NCBI GenBank assembly: GCA_947044405.1 | Contig: CAMRHE010000011.1 | Coordinates: forward strand, 10,415,001-10,479,000 | Direction of reading: 5' to 3' | Length of the DNA: 64,000 nucleotides | DNA from: Leptodactylus fallax | Lineage: Eukaryota; Chordata; Amphibia; Anura; Leptodactylidae | In this document: positions 25,043 to 35,963 of the stretch, one piece after another | Position numbering within the stretch: the first letter of the stretch is position 1 | Layout: each line of letters opens with the position of its first letter | Program-made: the position numbers and the translations under genes | Notes under the pieces: generated by a model | Told to the model about the DNA's origin: nothing | The model's input: the letters and a program-made list of their open reading frames with translations, nothing else | Database searches by the model: none

Positions 25043-25599
25043 TGTCTATCATAGTGGATGAGATGCCTGGTACCTATGACTGTGGGTGAGATACCTGGTC
25101 CCTATTGTGTTTTTGTGTTTGAAAAATTCTGGTGGCTGTCAGCAGTGGATGATCCTTTGGCTTTTAGTTTCAAAAGTATTTATTGATTTATTGCAAGAAC
25201 AGAATATAGAGAAATCAACAGAGATATAATAATACAATTACAAAAATGTGGAAAAGTTGAAAACAGAGAAATGGTATCACAGTTGAAAAGTCTGCAGAAA
25301 CATATGGCGAAAAATAGAAAAAGATAAGACCTAAAATCAAGTAGTGGCAACATTGTAACAATAGGGCTTTGTACTCATCCCAGAATGGCTTCATTGAATT
25401 CCTACATAGCCCCTTGGTGATCAAATACACATGTATTGTTTAGCCTAGACTATTGGATCAGACATGGTTGATAACATATAGACGGCATTGTGTCATTCCA
25501 CTTAATCCCATCTTCTTACAAAGAATCTTGACTTGAGTGCGTTAGTCAATCAGACTTGCTGTCGCCGGTGACCTCATTCTGGGTGGTGGCATAAAGGGT

Positions 25600-26060
25600 A
25601 TACAAGATGAGGTAGGGAGCAGTGGGAGAGATGCTACTGTGATGAGTTGCTGAGATGCTGGAGTTGCTAACTGGAATGCTGTGTTGATGCTGCTGCTAGG
25701 AGCCTCCACTGGTTATCCCCACATGCCAGGGCATGTGTGAGTGTTGTATTATAGAGCCACATCAAGGATATGTGAGGTAAAGTAATTATTTCACTTTTAT
25801 TCCCTTTTTATTTTATGTGCTGTATATTGTAACTAGTAACTGTTAATGCTTGTATATATCTGCATATCTGTTCTGAACTGCATGTGTTAGATGTTAATAC
25901 CGACCCATCTAGGGGTCTATAAATATACAAAATTTAGAAAGCTTGTCTTGTATTATCTTGTGAACCCAACACTCACTGGCGGTGAGTGTGGTTTTTTATT
26001 AAAGAAGTCTCAGGTGTGGGCCAAAGCGGTGTTGGCGCACTGAGGATCTTTCACACATAA
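25600..26060 (+). other. Unresolved insertion with promoter-like texture
   Basis: It lies within the L1-A region but does not read as LINE. It contains GGTCTATAAATATAC (TATA-like) near 25915 and TTATTAAAG near 25997, reminiscent of an LTR. I could not find matching TG...CA ends with duplicated flanks. It could equally be diverged LINE 3' sequence. Confidence 0.25.
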
Positions 26061-26660
26061 CCTCTCAAAGTCAGTAGGGGAAATCTCTGGATTGATTGGG
26101 GCAAGAAAATGCAAAAATTGAAAGACTTGCAGTCTGGAATGCCTCTGAGGGAGGCGGGTATTATGAAGTAGTAAAATACTCTGTGGTGAAGATCTGCCTG
26201 TTAGAGGAAGTCATTGAGGCAGTGAAACTGAGCATGCCTCCACCAAACGAACACCTCAGGGGATAGGCCAGGAGGGAAGAGGGGGGTTGAAGTATAGCAG
26301 AACCAAAGGAGAAATCGGACTCTGCAATGCATATTTAAAATGAACCCTCACCACAATTGCAACATGTAATCAGTTACTCTGACTTCAGCTGGAAAAGTGC
26401 TGGCCACTGATCTCAGGGCCCACAGCAAGGCCTATAAAGAGGTTGGAACGACCAGAGTTAATTCCAATGTTACCCATTGTGGGCGGTCGATCTCATTATG
26501 AATGGATCTAAGTTATAGAGATGGAGTACCAATAATCCTCAAAGCCTCTTATGATAATACATAACACACCAACGTATACGTGGTGTGTTATGTATTAAGC
26601 TCAGATAAAATTAAAAATTTCCTTCTGAAGGGAGGCTAGAGAGGCGGAGTTCACCAGAGT
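26050..26660 (-). pseudogene. L1-like ORF2 C-terminal remnant
   Basis: On the minus strand, translated pieces such as TPLFPPGLSPEVFVWW and SPTDFERLCVKDPQC resemble the region of L1 ORF2 downstream of the reverse transcriptase (the conserved NPxFxPG...FxxW block and the T-FE-LC block). Stops and frameshifts are frequent. It follows the RT remnant at 27410-28035 once the solo LTR at 26683-27355 is removed. The evidence is motif-level only. Confidence 0.5.
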
Positions 26661-26682
26661 AGGGAGGGTATGAAAAAAGTAG

Positions 26683-27355
26683 TGTCAGGAATGTGACATC
26701 TGTTGTTTCCACTTTAAGCTTGCTGTGAACATAAGGAAGCTTTCTGTTAGGATTGGTTGTTGCTGCTTTAAGGTTGCCATGACAACATAGGGAAGCTTCC
26801 TGACCAGGCCTATTTAAACCACTCCCCCATCACTCAGCTTTGCTGGCTATCAATTTCCTAACTCCTGCTAAGCGCCTGACTTTGATTTGACTGCTCCTAT
26901 ACCTGACTGTTGGCTGTGTACCTGGATTCCTCTTTTGTCTTGCGATTTTGTTCTGGCATTCCTGATCGATTCCAACTATTTTCTTGTTTCCTGGATTTGT
27001 CTTCGTCTTGTGATTTGTATCTGTGTTGCCCTCCTCAGCTGCTGAACCATGATTGTCGACCATTCTGTTTTCTCTGTCCCTGTGAGTAGTGTGTGTTGAT
27101 TTGGTGTAGGCTTCTGCTGCAGTGCATTTATTTGTAATACACTTTCTGTTCTGGTGACAATTCCGGTCTTCAGATTCAGCGAAAGGCCACCTCTTCTTGC
27201 GAGGAGCTCTGGTGAAGGCATCTGAGGCCAGTCTTGGCTTGCAGTAGTGTTTTGCCTTTAAGTAGCATTTTCTATGGCTCGCAGTTGTCAGCCCATTTCT
27301 GATGCTGCTCTCCTGTAGACCAGTACATTCCTTACCTTGCATCTGAATCTTAACA
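26683..27355 (+). mobile_element. Solo LTR (673 bp) with 5-bp duplication
   Basis: It starts TGTCAGGAATGTGAC and ends TGAATCTTAACA, flanked by a perfect 5-bp direct repeat AGTAG at 26678-26682 and 27356-27360. TG...CA ends with a 5-bp duplication fit Ty3/Gypsy or a retroviral LTR. CCTATTTAAACCACTCCC near 26810 is a candidate TATA region. There is no internal coding region, so it formed by LTR-LTR recombination. The 192-codon antisense frame inside is not a gene. Confidence 0.85.
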
Positions 27356-27409
27356 AGTAGAGAATACGAAGAGTGAATGGGTGGGGCAGTGCCACGCAAG
27401 AAGATCATT

Positions 27410-28035
27410 CAGTAGCTTTGGGATCAGTATAGCATAATTCCACTTAAAGTAGGCTTCTAACGCTAATTTTTATCGCTAGACCAGAAACTTAAGTTCAGGG
27501 TGATCAATTTATAAGTGGCTGAAGGGATATTACAATGAGAAAATTCAGATTTAGATGTATTAAGTTTAAGGCCTGATAATTGTGTAAAGCGGTAGTGTGC
27601 TAATCAAATTCAGGAGAGAAACTGAAAGATTGGTTATAGTTAACATTCACGGTCCCCAAATATTCACTCCCTAAATTTCAGGGTGTGCAGAAATAGTGGC
27701 TCAAGGGCAAATAAAGCGGGGGATAGGTGAAAACACTGTTGGATATCACGACATATACAAATGGGCACTGGGGAGGCCATGGGGAGCTTCAGGTATACAA
27801 TGTGGTCACAGTGATTCCCATAAATATCAAAACATGGGCAAGGTAGGTACAAGACAAACTATCAAAGGCCTTCTCAATGTCCAAGTCCAGCAATGAGATA
27901 GATTTGTAATGGCAGTTGGCCCAGGATTTTGGTTAGATAAGTTTGTTAGCCCTTTCCCAACATCCGTCGCAATAGTATGGCAGATGTCAGGCATTAAGGC
28001 ACCTGTGGCCTCAATCAATTTTGACCGATGAGCTG
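27410..28035 (-). pseudogene. L1-like reverse transcriptase remnant
   Basis: Read on the minus strand the segment gives SLLDLDIEKAFDSL near 27850-27900, which matches the LDAEKAFDRV motif A region of L1 ORF2 reverse transcriptase and includes its catalytic Asp. Downstream are degraded pieces of the LSPALFAL (motif B-C) region near 27680. Stops and frame changes occur throughout. In a live LINE this enzyme copies RNA into DNA at a nicked target. Here it is a fossil. Confidence 0.7.
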
Positions 28036-28208
28036 TTTTTGTGGCAGCGCAGGGGCACTGCCATTTTTTTTGTGGATTGCTGATCGAAATTCAGAGCCGG
28101 AGATCCATTGCCATGACATCCGGCAGCCTATTGAAGTTTCCTAGGCTTGTCTGGCATATAGTTCTATTGCAGGCTGCTCTATGCATAGACATACAATTAA
28201 TAGACCCT

Positions 28209-28805
28209 AGGGCCGTTTTGGCGAACCTATGGCATGCGTGCCAGGGGAGGCACTCAGAGCCCTCTCTGTTGGCATGTGTGCCGTCACCCAGATCGCTCAC
28301 TAATAGGGACTCTGATACAGGATTCCCCGTTAGTGGCAATCACTACTTTCAGCTGTATGTGCAGATGCACATACAGCTGAAAGCTGTCAGTGTAGGCCGC
28401 GGGACCGCGGCTTACACTGACAGCAGAGTGTGACCTCTGCCTCAATGCAGGCATGATGACGTAAGTCATCAGCACCTGCAGGCAGAAGGAGGAAGCCGGG
28501 CTGCTTTTCATGGGACTTCAGGTAAGTAGCATATAATACTGTGTGGGGGGGGCCTACTGTGGAGCATACAATACTCTATGGGGAGCCTACTGTGGAGCAT
28601 ATAATGCTGTGTGGGGAGCCTACTGTGGAGCATATAATACTGTATGGGGCCACTTTGAAGCGCATTATGCTGTCTGGGGGCCACTGTGGAGCACATTGCA
28701 CTGTCTGGGGGCCACTGTGGAGCACATTGCACTGTCTGGGGGCCACTGTGGAACGCATTGTACTGTCTGGGGGTCACTGTGGATTGCATTGTACTGTGTG
28801 GGGAC
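28209..28805. mobile_element. hAT-like MITE with hairpins and minisatellite-type units
   Basis: It begins CTAGGGCCGTTTTGGCGAACC, a hAT-like end related to but distinct from families F and A-E. It holds two adjacent hairpins (28347-28382 and 28383-28424) and about eight tandem units of GGGGGCCACTGTGGAGCACA + TTGCACTGTCT (31 bp) at about 28535-28800. The right end and an 8-bp duplication were not found. Confidence 0.55.
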
Positions 28806-29852
28806 CTCTTCACTATTTATATCTCAGTACCTGTTTTATAGCAGACGTGATATTATTACAAGCTGTAATAACATTGCACAATCACTTTAAAACAGATCCT
28901 GTGCAATGTAAATAGTGAACATTAATTGTTCAAAAATTCCAAATGCAAACTTCTACCTTTCAGTACAAAGTTGTTTGTATTATTGAAAGTTCTGTAAATC
29001 CCCATTTACACGAATGTATATTGCGGGTCCGTAACTGTCTGCAATTGCCGTGCCGCACCATCTTGGCACTCTGCAATAATTTAGTGGGTTTTGGATTACA
29101 GTTTGGGTACTCTGTCTCTAAAAGGTTTGCCATAATAATAAAAGTTTAAAAAATATACATATACATTTCAAATCACCCCTTTTCTCTAGAACACATATAA
29201 AAGTACATAATAAAATTAAGCACTTGTACCTTAGGTATTCCTGGCTCTGAAAATGCCTGATCTACAAACATATAAAATATTTTTCCCATACAGTGAATGT
29301 AGTAGACGGTAAAATAATTTAAAGAGCCAAACCGTCGCTTTTTTCTCTTTCGCCTTTCATAAATATTTCAATAAAAATTGATCAAAGCAATAAACATTAC
29401 TTAAAATGGTATAACTAAAACGTAAATCTGGCCTTGCAAAAAAAGACACCTTATGCATCCCTGTACACGGAAATATAAAAATTACGGGGTTCAGCACGGG
29501 GGGGCGAACATGTCCAAGTGGGCCCCTAACTTAGTATACCGATATTATCACTATACGGTGACCGTATAGTGGTATATATCGGATCTACACAGGGCTCTCC
29601 AGACGATTTAGGCAAATACCTTGCAGTAACATTTAGTGACTTACCGGCGACGTCTCTGCCTAATCATTCACATTCCCCATCTCTTTCATCTGAACCGCCA
29701 TGGCCATTTCTTCCAGTCTCTGTAAAGTTTGCAGCACAGACATTTTTGGCTCCTTACTATTCCAGGCACCTGACCCACATTGTCCTCACCTACACAAAGC
29801 CCCCATCCTGCTGCTACCCCCAATTATAAAATATATAATATAACCCCCCTAT
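28806..29852. other. No gene recognised between MITEs
   Basis: AT-rich and non-coding, with segments near 29160-29480 that look like a dispersed repeat I cannot name. It is not recognisable as L1, although it lies between L1 endonuclease and RT remnants. Confidence 0.4.
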
Positions 29853-31430
29853 CAGTGGCATAACTATGAATGGCTGGGCCCCAAGGCGAACATTTGACAT
29901 GGGGGGCGGACCGACCCCTCCAACCCCCCCCCCCCCCCCCCAAAAAAAAAAAATGCATTCCTGCGCACACTATGTGCCATAGCGGCCCCTGCACACAGTA
30001 TCATGCCCCATAGCGGCCCCTGCACACAGTATCATGCCCCATAGCGGCTCCTGCACACAGTATCATGCCCCATAGCGGCCCCTGCACACAGTATCATGCC
30101 CCATAGTGGCCCCTGCACACAGTATCATGCCCCATAGTGGCCCCTGCACACAGTATCATGCCCCATAGTGGCCCCTGCACACAGTATCATGCCCCATAGT
30201 GGCCCCTGCACACAGTATCATGCCCCATAGTGGCCCCTGCACACAGTATCATGCCCCATAGTGGCCCCTGCACACAGTATCATGCCCCATAGTGGCCCCT
30301 GCACACAGTATCATGCCCCATAGTGGCCCCTGCACACAGTATCATGCCCCATAGTGGCCCCTGCACACAGTATCATGCCCCATAGTGGCCCCTGCACACA
30401 GTATCATGCCCCATAGTGGCCCCTGCACACAGTATCATGCCCCATAGTGGCCCCTGCACACAGTATCATGCCCCATAGTGGCCCCTGCACACAGTATCAT
30501 GCCCCATAGTGGCCCCTGCACACAGTATCATGCCCCATAGTGGCCCCTGCACACAGTATCATGCCCCATAGTGGGCCCTGCACACAGTATCATGCCCCAT
30601 AGTGGCCCCTGCACACAGTATCATGCCCCATAGTGGCCCCTGCACACAGTATCATGCCCCATAGTGGCCCCTGCACACAGTATCATGCCCCATAGTGGCC
30701 CCTGCACACAGTATCATGCCCCATAGTGGCCCCTGCACACAGTATCATGCCCCATAGGTGGCCCCTGCACACAGTATCATGCCCCATAGTGTGGCCCCTG
30801 CACACACTATTATATGTCCCATTGTGGACCACCCATGAACAATTATTATACTCTGGAGTCTTTTCAGACCCCAGAGTATAATGATCGGAGACCCAGGGGA
30901 GGATATAAACATAAAAAAACAACGTTCCTTACCTGTTCCTCACTCCGGTCCAGTCGCTGCTACTTCGGCCTTTTTCAATGTTGGACCAGGCTGGCGTCAC
31001 ATGATGTGGGCCGGCGTCGCGACGCAAAATGACGTCCGCTGACGTCTGCGACGTCACCAAACAGGCCCGAAGCCTGGAGAAGCGTAGGAGAGGTAAGTTG
31101 TTTTTATGTTCCCTCACCTCCCCTGGGCCTCCGATTATTATACCCCGGGGTCTTTTCAAAGACTCAGGAGTATAATGATAGCAGAGATTGTGGGGTTCGA
31201 CCCGTGGCCTCACATACCGATCCCTGCTCCTGCTCACAGCTGCCTCCGCAGAATCGGAAGCACAGGCGGCCGTGAGCGGGACCCTGGGGATCGGTAAGTA
31301 TATAGGGCCCGTTACCTGCTGGGGTACACGGCCTATTAAAAAAAAAAAAAAAAAAACGCATCGGGGGCCCGCAGGGCCCCGTAATGTCCTGGGCCCTGTG
31401 GCAGCTGCTACCCCGGTAGTTACGCCCCTG
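29853..31430. mobile_element. hAT-type non-autonomous element, copy E (long array)
   Basis: It begins CAGTGGCATAACTATG and ends GGTAGTTACGCCCCTG. It carries about 27 nearly identical minisatellite units, two hairpin modules (30845-30882, 31136-31173), the CpG-rich core and a poly-A run. At 1578 bp it is the longest copy. Unlike A, B, C and D it has no matching 8-bp flanks: CCCCCTAT on the left, GGTGGTGG on the right. The right side adjoins L1 endonuclease sequence and the left side does not adjoin L1, so it is probably rearranged. Confidence 0.92.
29968..30815. repeat. 31-bp minisatellite array in copy E, about 27 units
   Basis: The unit is CATAGTGGCCCCTGCACACA + GTATCATGCCC, 31 bp by direct counting of successive starts (30009, 30040). 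Almost all central units are identical. The left units have AGCGG instead of AGTGG, and the last two have insertions giving 32 and 33 bp. The homogeneity indicates recent expansion. Confidence 0.97.
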
Positions 31431-31921
31431 GGTGGTGGGCAGCATATCAGTGGTAGTATTGAGGTCGAAGCAGTCCTTTTACCTGGGAGCCGATCATGTT
31501 AAGGACTTCCTTTTGATCAAGAAGAATTTCATTCAGCTTCCATGTCTAGTCTTTAGGAGGGAGATGGTTCAAAGTGAGGGTGGACCAAACAGGGGCATGG
31601 TCAGAGGGAGTGATGCTGTCAATTTGAGTTTTACAAAAATGTAGTCTAGATGTTGATAGGACTGCCTAGGATTGGAGTAGAAGCAGTAGTCATGTTCAGA
31701 GGGGTTGTGGACTGCCAAATGTCCACTAGATGGAGGTCACTGAGTTCTTCTCGCAACTTGCCTAGGGCTCTCTTGGCACTCTGGGACGAGCCTGACAATG
31801 CATCTAGATAAGGATTGAGGGTGAGATTCAGATCACTGGCTAGGATGATGAGACCTTCAGCAAAGAGTCACAGCTTATGTAGAACATCAAGTAGTTAAGG
31901 AACTTGGTGGTGGTTTGGGGC

Positions 31922-31976
<55 letters not shown>

Positions 31977-32205
31977 AAGGTTTACTTCTGGGTCGCGATG
32001 GTGCCCTAGAGAGAGTTCTCTTCCTTCTGAGTGTTCGATGTGAGCAGAGAAAAGGAATGGAGTGATGGAACAGTATAGAGACCCCTTTAGGTGCAGATGA
32101 AGGATGCATGCAGTGGAAAGCTAGGGAGTAATGTTTCTGCGGGAGACGTGGGATGCGTTCATCCTTGAAGTGAGTTTCTTGGAGGAATGCAATACTAGTA
32201 TTCAA
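31431..32205 (-). pseudogene. L1-like ORF2 endonuclease remnant
   Basis: On the minus strand the sequence opens with MNTSIAFLQETHFKDERIP, matching the start of the APE-type endonuclease of L1 ORF2 (the QETH motif holds a catalytic Glu). Further along are ILASDLNLTLNPYLD, DLHLVDIWQ and a YIFVKL-like stretch, all standard endonuclease landmarks. A TA microsatellite (31923-31970) interrupts the frame and later parts have stops. In intact LINEs this domain nicks the target site. Copy E abuts its downstream end. Confidence 0.82.
31923..31970. repeat. (TA)n microsatellite inside LINE remnant
   Basis: About 24 perfect TA units within the L1 endonuclease region. Confidence 0.97.
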
Positions 32206-33388
32206 TTTATGGAGAAGACTAGAAGTGAGAAGATTTATGATAACTTGGTCGGCGAGTTAAATCCATGTACATTAAATGTAGCAAGAACTAGTTTAGCCAT
32301 GTTGCAGAAGGAGTAGAGGAGGCAGATTGCCAATGGGTTAATAGAAAGTGTTATATGGGTGGGTGTGGGAGTAGTAAGGTAAGAGGAAGGTGTTTGACAG
32401 AAGAGGGGTTGAGGTTTGAAAGAAGAAAAGGAGTTAAAGAGAAGGTGTGGTGTAAGTAGAGTGAAGTCTAACTCCGTAAAAGCGCCTGATGACCATTGAG
32501 GGTGAGATTCAGATCACTGGCTAGGATGATCAGTGCGTTGGGGCAGTCATAAACTGACAAGCCTCTTGGGGGGTGGGAGTAGTCCTGATCGGAATGGGCC
32601 AAGTGTAGTACTCTCCAGTTAGAGTAAAGAAGGTGGTAGATCCTGGTCTGAATGGGGATGAGGAAAGATGAAGTGGGGAGAGGGCTTAGAGGAACAAAGA
32701 GGTGGGTAGATTAGGTAGTTGAGAATGACTAAGTATGTGTCAATGTGCGACATAAGCATGTTCTGGCATGCTAAGATCATCGGGGAGGTGCAGCAATCTG
32801 ATGTGTCAGGCCGACAAAGAAAAGACTTCTGGAGTACTGAATGGATAGCAAAACATGGTTAGCGAGGTTTGATTATGTTCAGGTTCATGCTGTAGGAAAC
32901 CAATAGTGTGGCTGAGATTACGTGGATGAGGTTTACATAAAGAGTCCGTGGGGTGGTATAGAACAATGAGGTGTGATGTATGTAATAGTGTGGGGGTAGA
33001 TAGCATTTATGACCCAACATACCAGGGCTCTCACGCAGTATCCACTATGCAAGCCGATATACATATACCAGTATGATCCGAACAAACTGCAGGGACCGAT
33101 GGTGCCGATGGGATGTCAGGTCCGGATGGTGGGTTTAGAGGGGGGTTTATGGTATGGAAAGGAAAATGAAAATGGATGGGGGAAGGTTGGAGAACAGGTT
33201 CATTTGTGCAAAGCACTACTGTCAACCTTATAGGAACTGCATATCAATCTGGTGGAAAGGGGGTGTACACAATAAAGGGTGGTGGCAATTTGTTCCATGG
33301 AAATCTGTGGGGATAGTCTGGTGAGTGAGTTAGGCAGGGAATTGGTGATCATAGTCCTCAACAGACAGCATAGTGTTGTGAGTGTGGT

Positions 33389-33845
33389 TGTAAAGATGCT
33401 GGTTAACAGATTTGGAGTCCAATTGGCGAGGCTAACAGTACAGTACTTAAATAGTATGAGATGCAGAAATAGTACCTCAGGAGTAGAAGTAACCGAGGTC
33501 AGACGTTTGCAGAGTTCGGTACACAGGAGCAGTAGAACTCAGACGTTTGCAGAGTTCAGTACACAGGAGCAGTAGGGTAATGGTGAGGATCAGGGCAAAC
33601 AGGAAGCAGATAGCCAGAATAATCAGGCATAGGATGGAGTAAGCTGTGGGTTTATATAGGGATAGCTGCCATGTGATTGGCCACAGAGCAGATGAAATAC
33701 ATAAGCTAATCACTTCAATAGAAAGGACCAGGCTCAGCAAAGCAAAGAACAAACAAGCTTCTACAATGGCAAAATGGTCAAGGCTGCAGAAAATACATGG
33801 CTGGGAAGTCAAGGGTTCAAGACCCAGCGAGCTCAGTTCCTGACA
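33389..33845 (-). mobile_element. Solo LTR (457 bp), minus orientation, 5-bp duplication
   Basis: On the plus strand it runs TGTAAAGATG...TTCCTGACA. On the minus strand it begins TGTCAGGAACTGAGC, similar in its first bases to the LTR at 26683. The flanks are a perfect 5-bp repeat GTGGT at 33384-33388 and 33846-33850. CCTATATAAACCCAC on the minus strand is a good TATA region, and a duplicated block of about 44 bp (CAGACGTTTGCAGAGTTC...) lies near 33500-33570. No internal genes. Confidence 0.85.
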
Positions 33846-34439
33846 GTGGTGCTGGAATAGGGTTGGGTGGTGATTATGTGGAATAAGTAAGATGGAACAG
33901 CAAGTTACAGGTACAAAGTGTATAAATTTGCAGAACAATTAAGACATATTTAAAAGTGAGGCATATATAACATTCTTTACTCATAATCCTAACGGTAAAA
34001 ACAGATTCCTAAGGCTGCTCATATTTTAGGAGTAGAGAGCACAGATATATAAATCATACATCTATAGAAACAACAGCAAAATCAAAGGTAGGTTAAGAGG
34101 ATTGTTAGGAGAGGTAAGATGGGGGATGATAAAGGTAGGGAGTTAAAGGAAGAGAGTCGGTGTGATAGGGCGGGTAGAGTGAGATGGAGAGGAAGGAAAG
34201 TGGTGAGTCTGTCTTTCGATCAGTGCTGGCTGCCTATATACAATGGGATGTGTGAGTTGTGTTACTGGGTCGGAGGAGGGTGCATGAATTCCTAGGTAGA
34301 AATATAGATGGGGTGGAAGGGTGTTAGGGAATCATGCAGGGGATAGTCACCATGTCTTCTAAAAGCTGGTGGTAGAGTTGGTGACAGTGAAGTGGAAGAG
34401 AGGGGTTATTATGCCAGAGCCATCAGTAGTTTTTCGGAT

Positions 34440-35098
34440 TACAGAAATGTCAGGAATGGGTGGGAAGAAAACGTGGGGTGGAGGGGCAGGGGGGTGGTAA
34501 AGGAGAAGGACAGAGGTGAGGGAAAAATGGTGGTAAGAGGTTAAGGGGGGGGTGTTGGGAAAACATTCAATATGGAGGTTGAAAAATGCATAGCAGTGAA
34601 AGCTCTGAGTGTCTGGGAGATGGGATTCAGGCAGACCTTTGATCCTAAGGTTCCTCCAGTGATTTCTGTTCTCCAGAGCTTCTATTAGTGAATAGGCTTT
34701 GTTCAGGTGGGAGCACTGTTGGGTGACATGTTGTGCTAAGGCTGTCAAGTGGGTCACGATGTCTGTGCAGCTGGCTTCTAAGTTATGAACTCGCTTCCCC
34801 ACCGCTTGGAAATCAGATCTGAGGTCCGATAGCTCAGAGAGGACTGGTGCCACAGCTTGGGAAAGTGCTTTGCCGGCGAAAGATCTTAGTGATCATATTG
34901 GTGGGAACCTCAGGATGATCCTTGCTTGGGAGGCTGTCCATGTCTGAGTCTTCAGCTGCTTCACCATTGCTAAAAATCATCGGAGGCCATCTTGCACTCA
35001 GAATAGAGTGGGCAAATTTTTTGCGGAAGAATTTCTGCATATCTGATTGCTGGGGTGCCAGGGGTATCACAGCCTCTTTCTCTGGTCAGTTTGACCAT
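34440..35098 (-). pseudogene. L1-like ORF1 remnant
   Basis: Starting from an ATG at 35098 (minus strand), the pieces read APQQSDMQKFFRKKFAHS, then a predicted coiled coil with LSDLRSDFQAVGKRVHNLE, then LENRNHWRNLRIKGLPES near 34621-34679. The last is the conserved entry to the RNA-binding domain of L1 ORF1 proteins, which coat the LINE RNA. Frameshifts lie near 35075 and near 34850, and the C-terminal part is degraded. It is the 5'-most coding part of L1-A. Confidence 0.8.
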
Positions 35099-35110
35099 GA
35101 CAGACGTGTT

Positions 35111-35751
35111 TGCTGAGTTGGAGAGACACTTTTAGTCCAGTTACTGACAGAGCTGTAGGCTCAAGCTGCCATCAGGTTCAGCGGTTAGGCTCTACCCCAT
35201 GAGCAGGTGTTTTTTACAGCACCTTCACTATCTAAACAGATCCAGATGTATCTCAGAGCTTGGCTGATGATTTTCTTTGTGTTTTTTTTATGAGAATTGT
35301 ATTAGATATGCTTTATGGCATTTAGTATATGGTAGATTGATGTTTGTATGGTACAGTTTTTGATGTCAAATCCAGGATATGTATTTAAAATTGTGAGAGG
35401 TTGAAATTGAGTCCGAAGGTTAAATGGAGTTTATTGAACTTTTTAAGGAAAAACATAATTTTCAAATTAGCAGTTCATCAATATAACAAAAGTATGCTAG
35501 AGGTTTAATTGCATAAATAGATTAAAACTCCTACTAGTTTGGCCATGAAAAGGTTACTGTATTGTGGTAACATTGTGTTCCCAAAACCACTTAATAAATA
35601 TGAATGTGTCCACACTCAACTGATCTCCAGTTTGGTTAAAAATCCTTGAAAGGCTGCAGTTCACCTTCCCACACACTGACACAAATAGAATAGTTAGTAT
35701 ATAACATTGTGATCATGATTATGAAACCATCTTGAGTTTAGAAAAACAACA
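35111..35751. other. Possible LINE 5' region, then unassigned DNA
   Basis: The first 150 bases may be the LINE 5' untranslated region because they directly precede ORF1. The rest is AT-rich and unassigned. Confidence 0.35.
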
Positions 35752-35754
35752 TAA

Positions 35755-35960
35755 GGCTGAGACCCCATGTTGCGGAACAGCAGCATTTTTTTTGCTGCGT
35801 TTTTGGAGCCAAACCAGGAGTGGATTGAGCAAGTATAATTAGAAGTACTTCCTATATATTTCCCATTCCTTTTGTAGCCATTCTTGGCTTTGGCTCAGAA
35901 AAAATGCAGCAAAATCTGCAACAAAAAAAAGCTGCATTTCCACAACGTGGGATCTTAACC
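35755..35960. mobile_element. PIF/Harbinger-type MITE
   Basis: The ends are GGCTGAGACCCCATG and the inverse GGGATCTTAACC, with TAA at 35752-35754 and 35961-35963. It is strongly palindromic and a close relative of the MITE at 5959-6187 (shared GAGTGGATTGAGCA and TTCCCATTCCTTTTGTAG). Confidence 0.88.
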
Positions 35961-35963
35961 TAA

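Larger units (their letters stand above)
25155..35110 (-). mobile_element. L1/Tx1-like LINE (L1-A), minus strand, heavily interrupted
   Basis: Pieces of one LINE can be followed in the right order on the minus strand: ORF1 near 34440-35098, ORF2 endonuclease near 31431-32205, reverse transcriptase near 27410-28035, ORF2 C-terminal region near 26050-26660, and a 3' end with AATAAATCAATAAATAC near 25165-25195. It is interrupted by solo LTRs (26683-27355, 33389-33845), a MITE near 28209, copy E and a TA microsatellite. The region between endonuclease and RT (28040-29852) is not recognisable LINE sequence, so part has been deleted or replaced. That the pieces derive from a single insertion is inference from order and orientation. 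Confidence 0.8.

Noticed and set aside
26830..27408. 192-codon minus-strand frame
   Set aside because: It lies inside a solo LTR with clear TG...CA ends and a 5-bp duplication, is antisense to it and has no known motif.
28454..28475. CRE-like palindrome GATGACGTAAGTCATC as a promoter element
   Set aside because: It is an imperfect palindrome within a MITE and no transcription unit is visible next to it.
29968..30815. Regularly spaced direct repeats, as in a CRISPR array
   Set aside because: There are no unique spacers. Units are contiguous 31-bp tandem repeats in a eukaryotic MITE, so it is a minisatellite.
33477..33938. 153-codon minus-strand hydrophobic frame resembling a membrane protein
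   Set aside because: It overlaps the solo LTR at 33389-33845 and extends past its edge. LTR sequence with TATA region explains it better.
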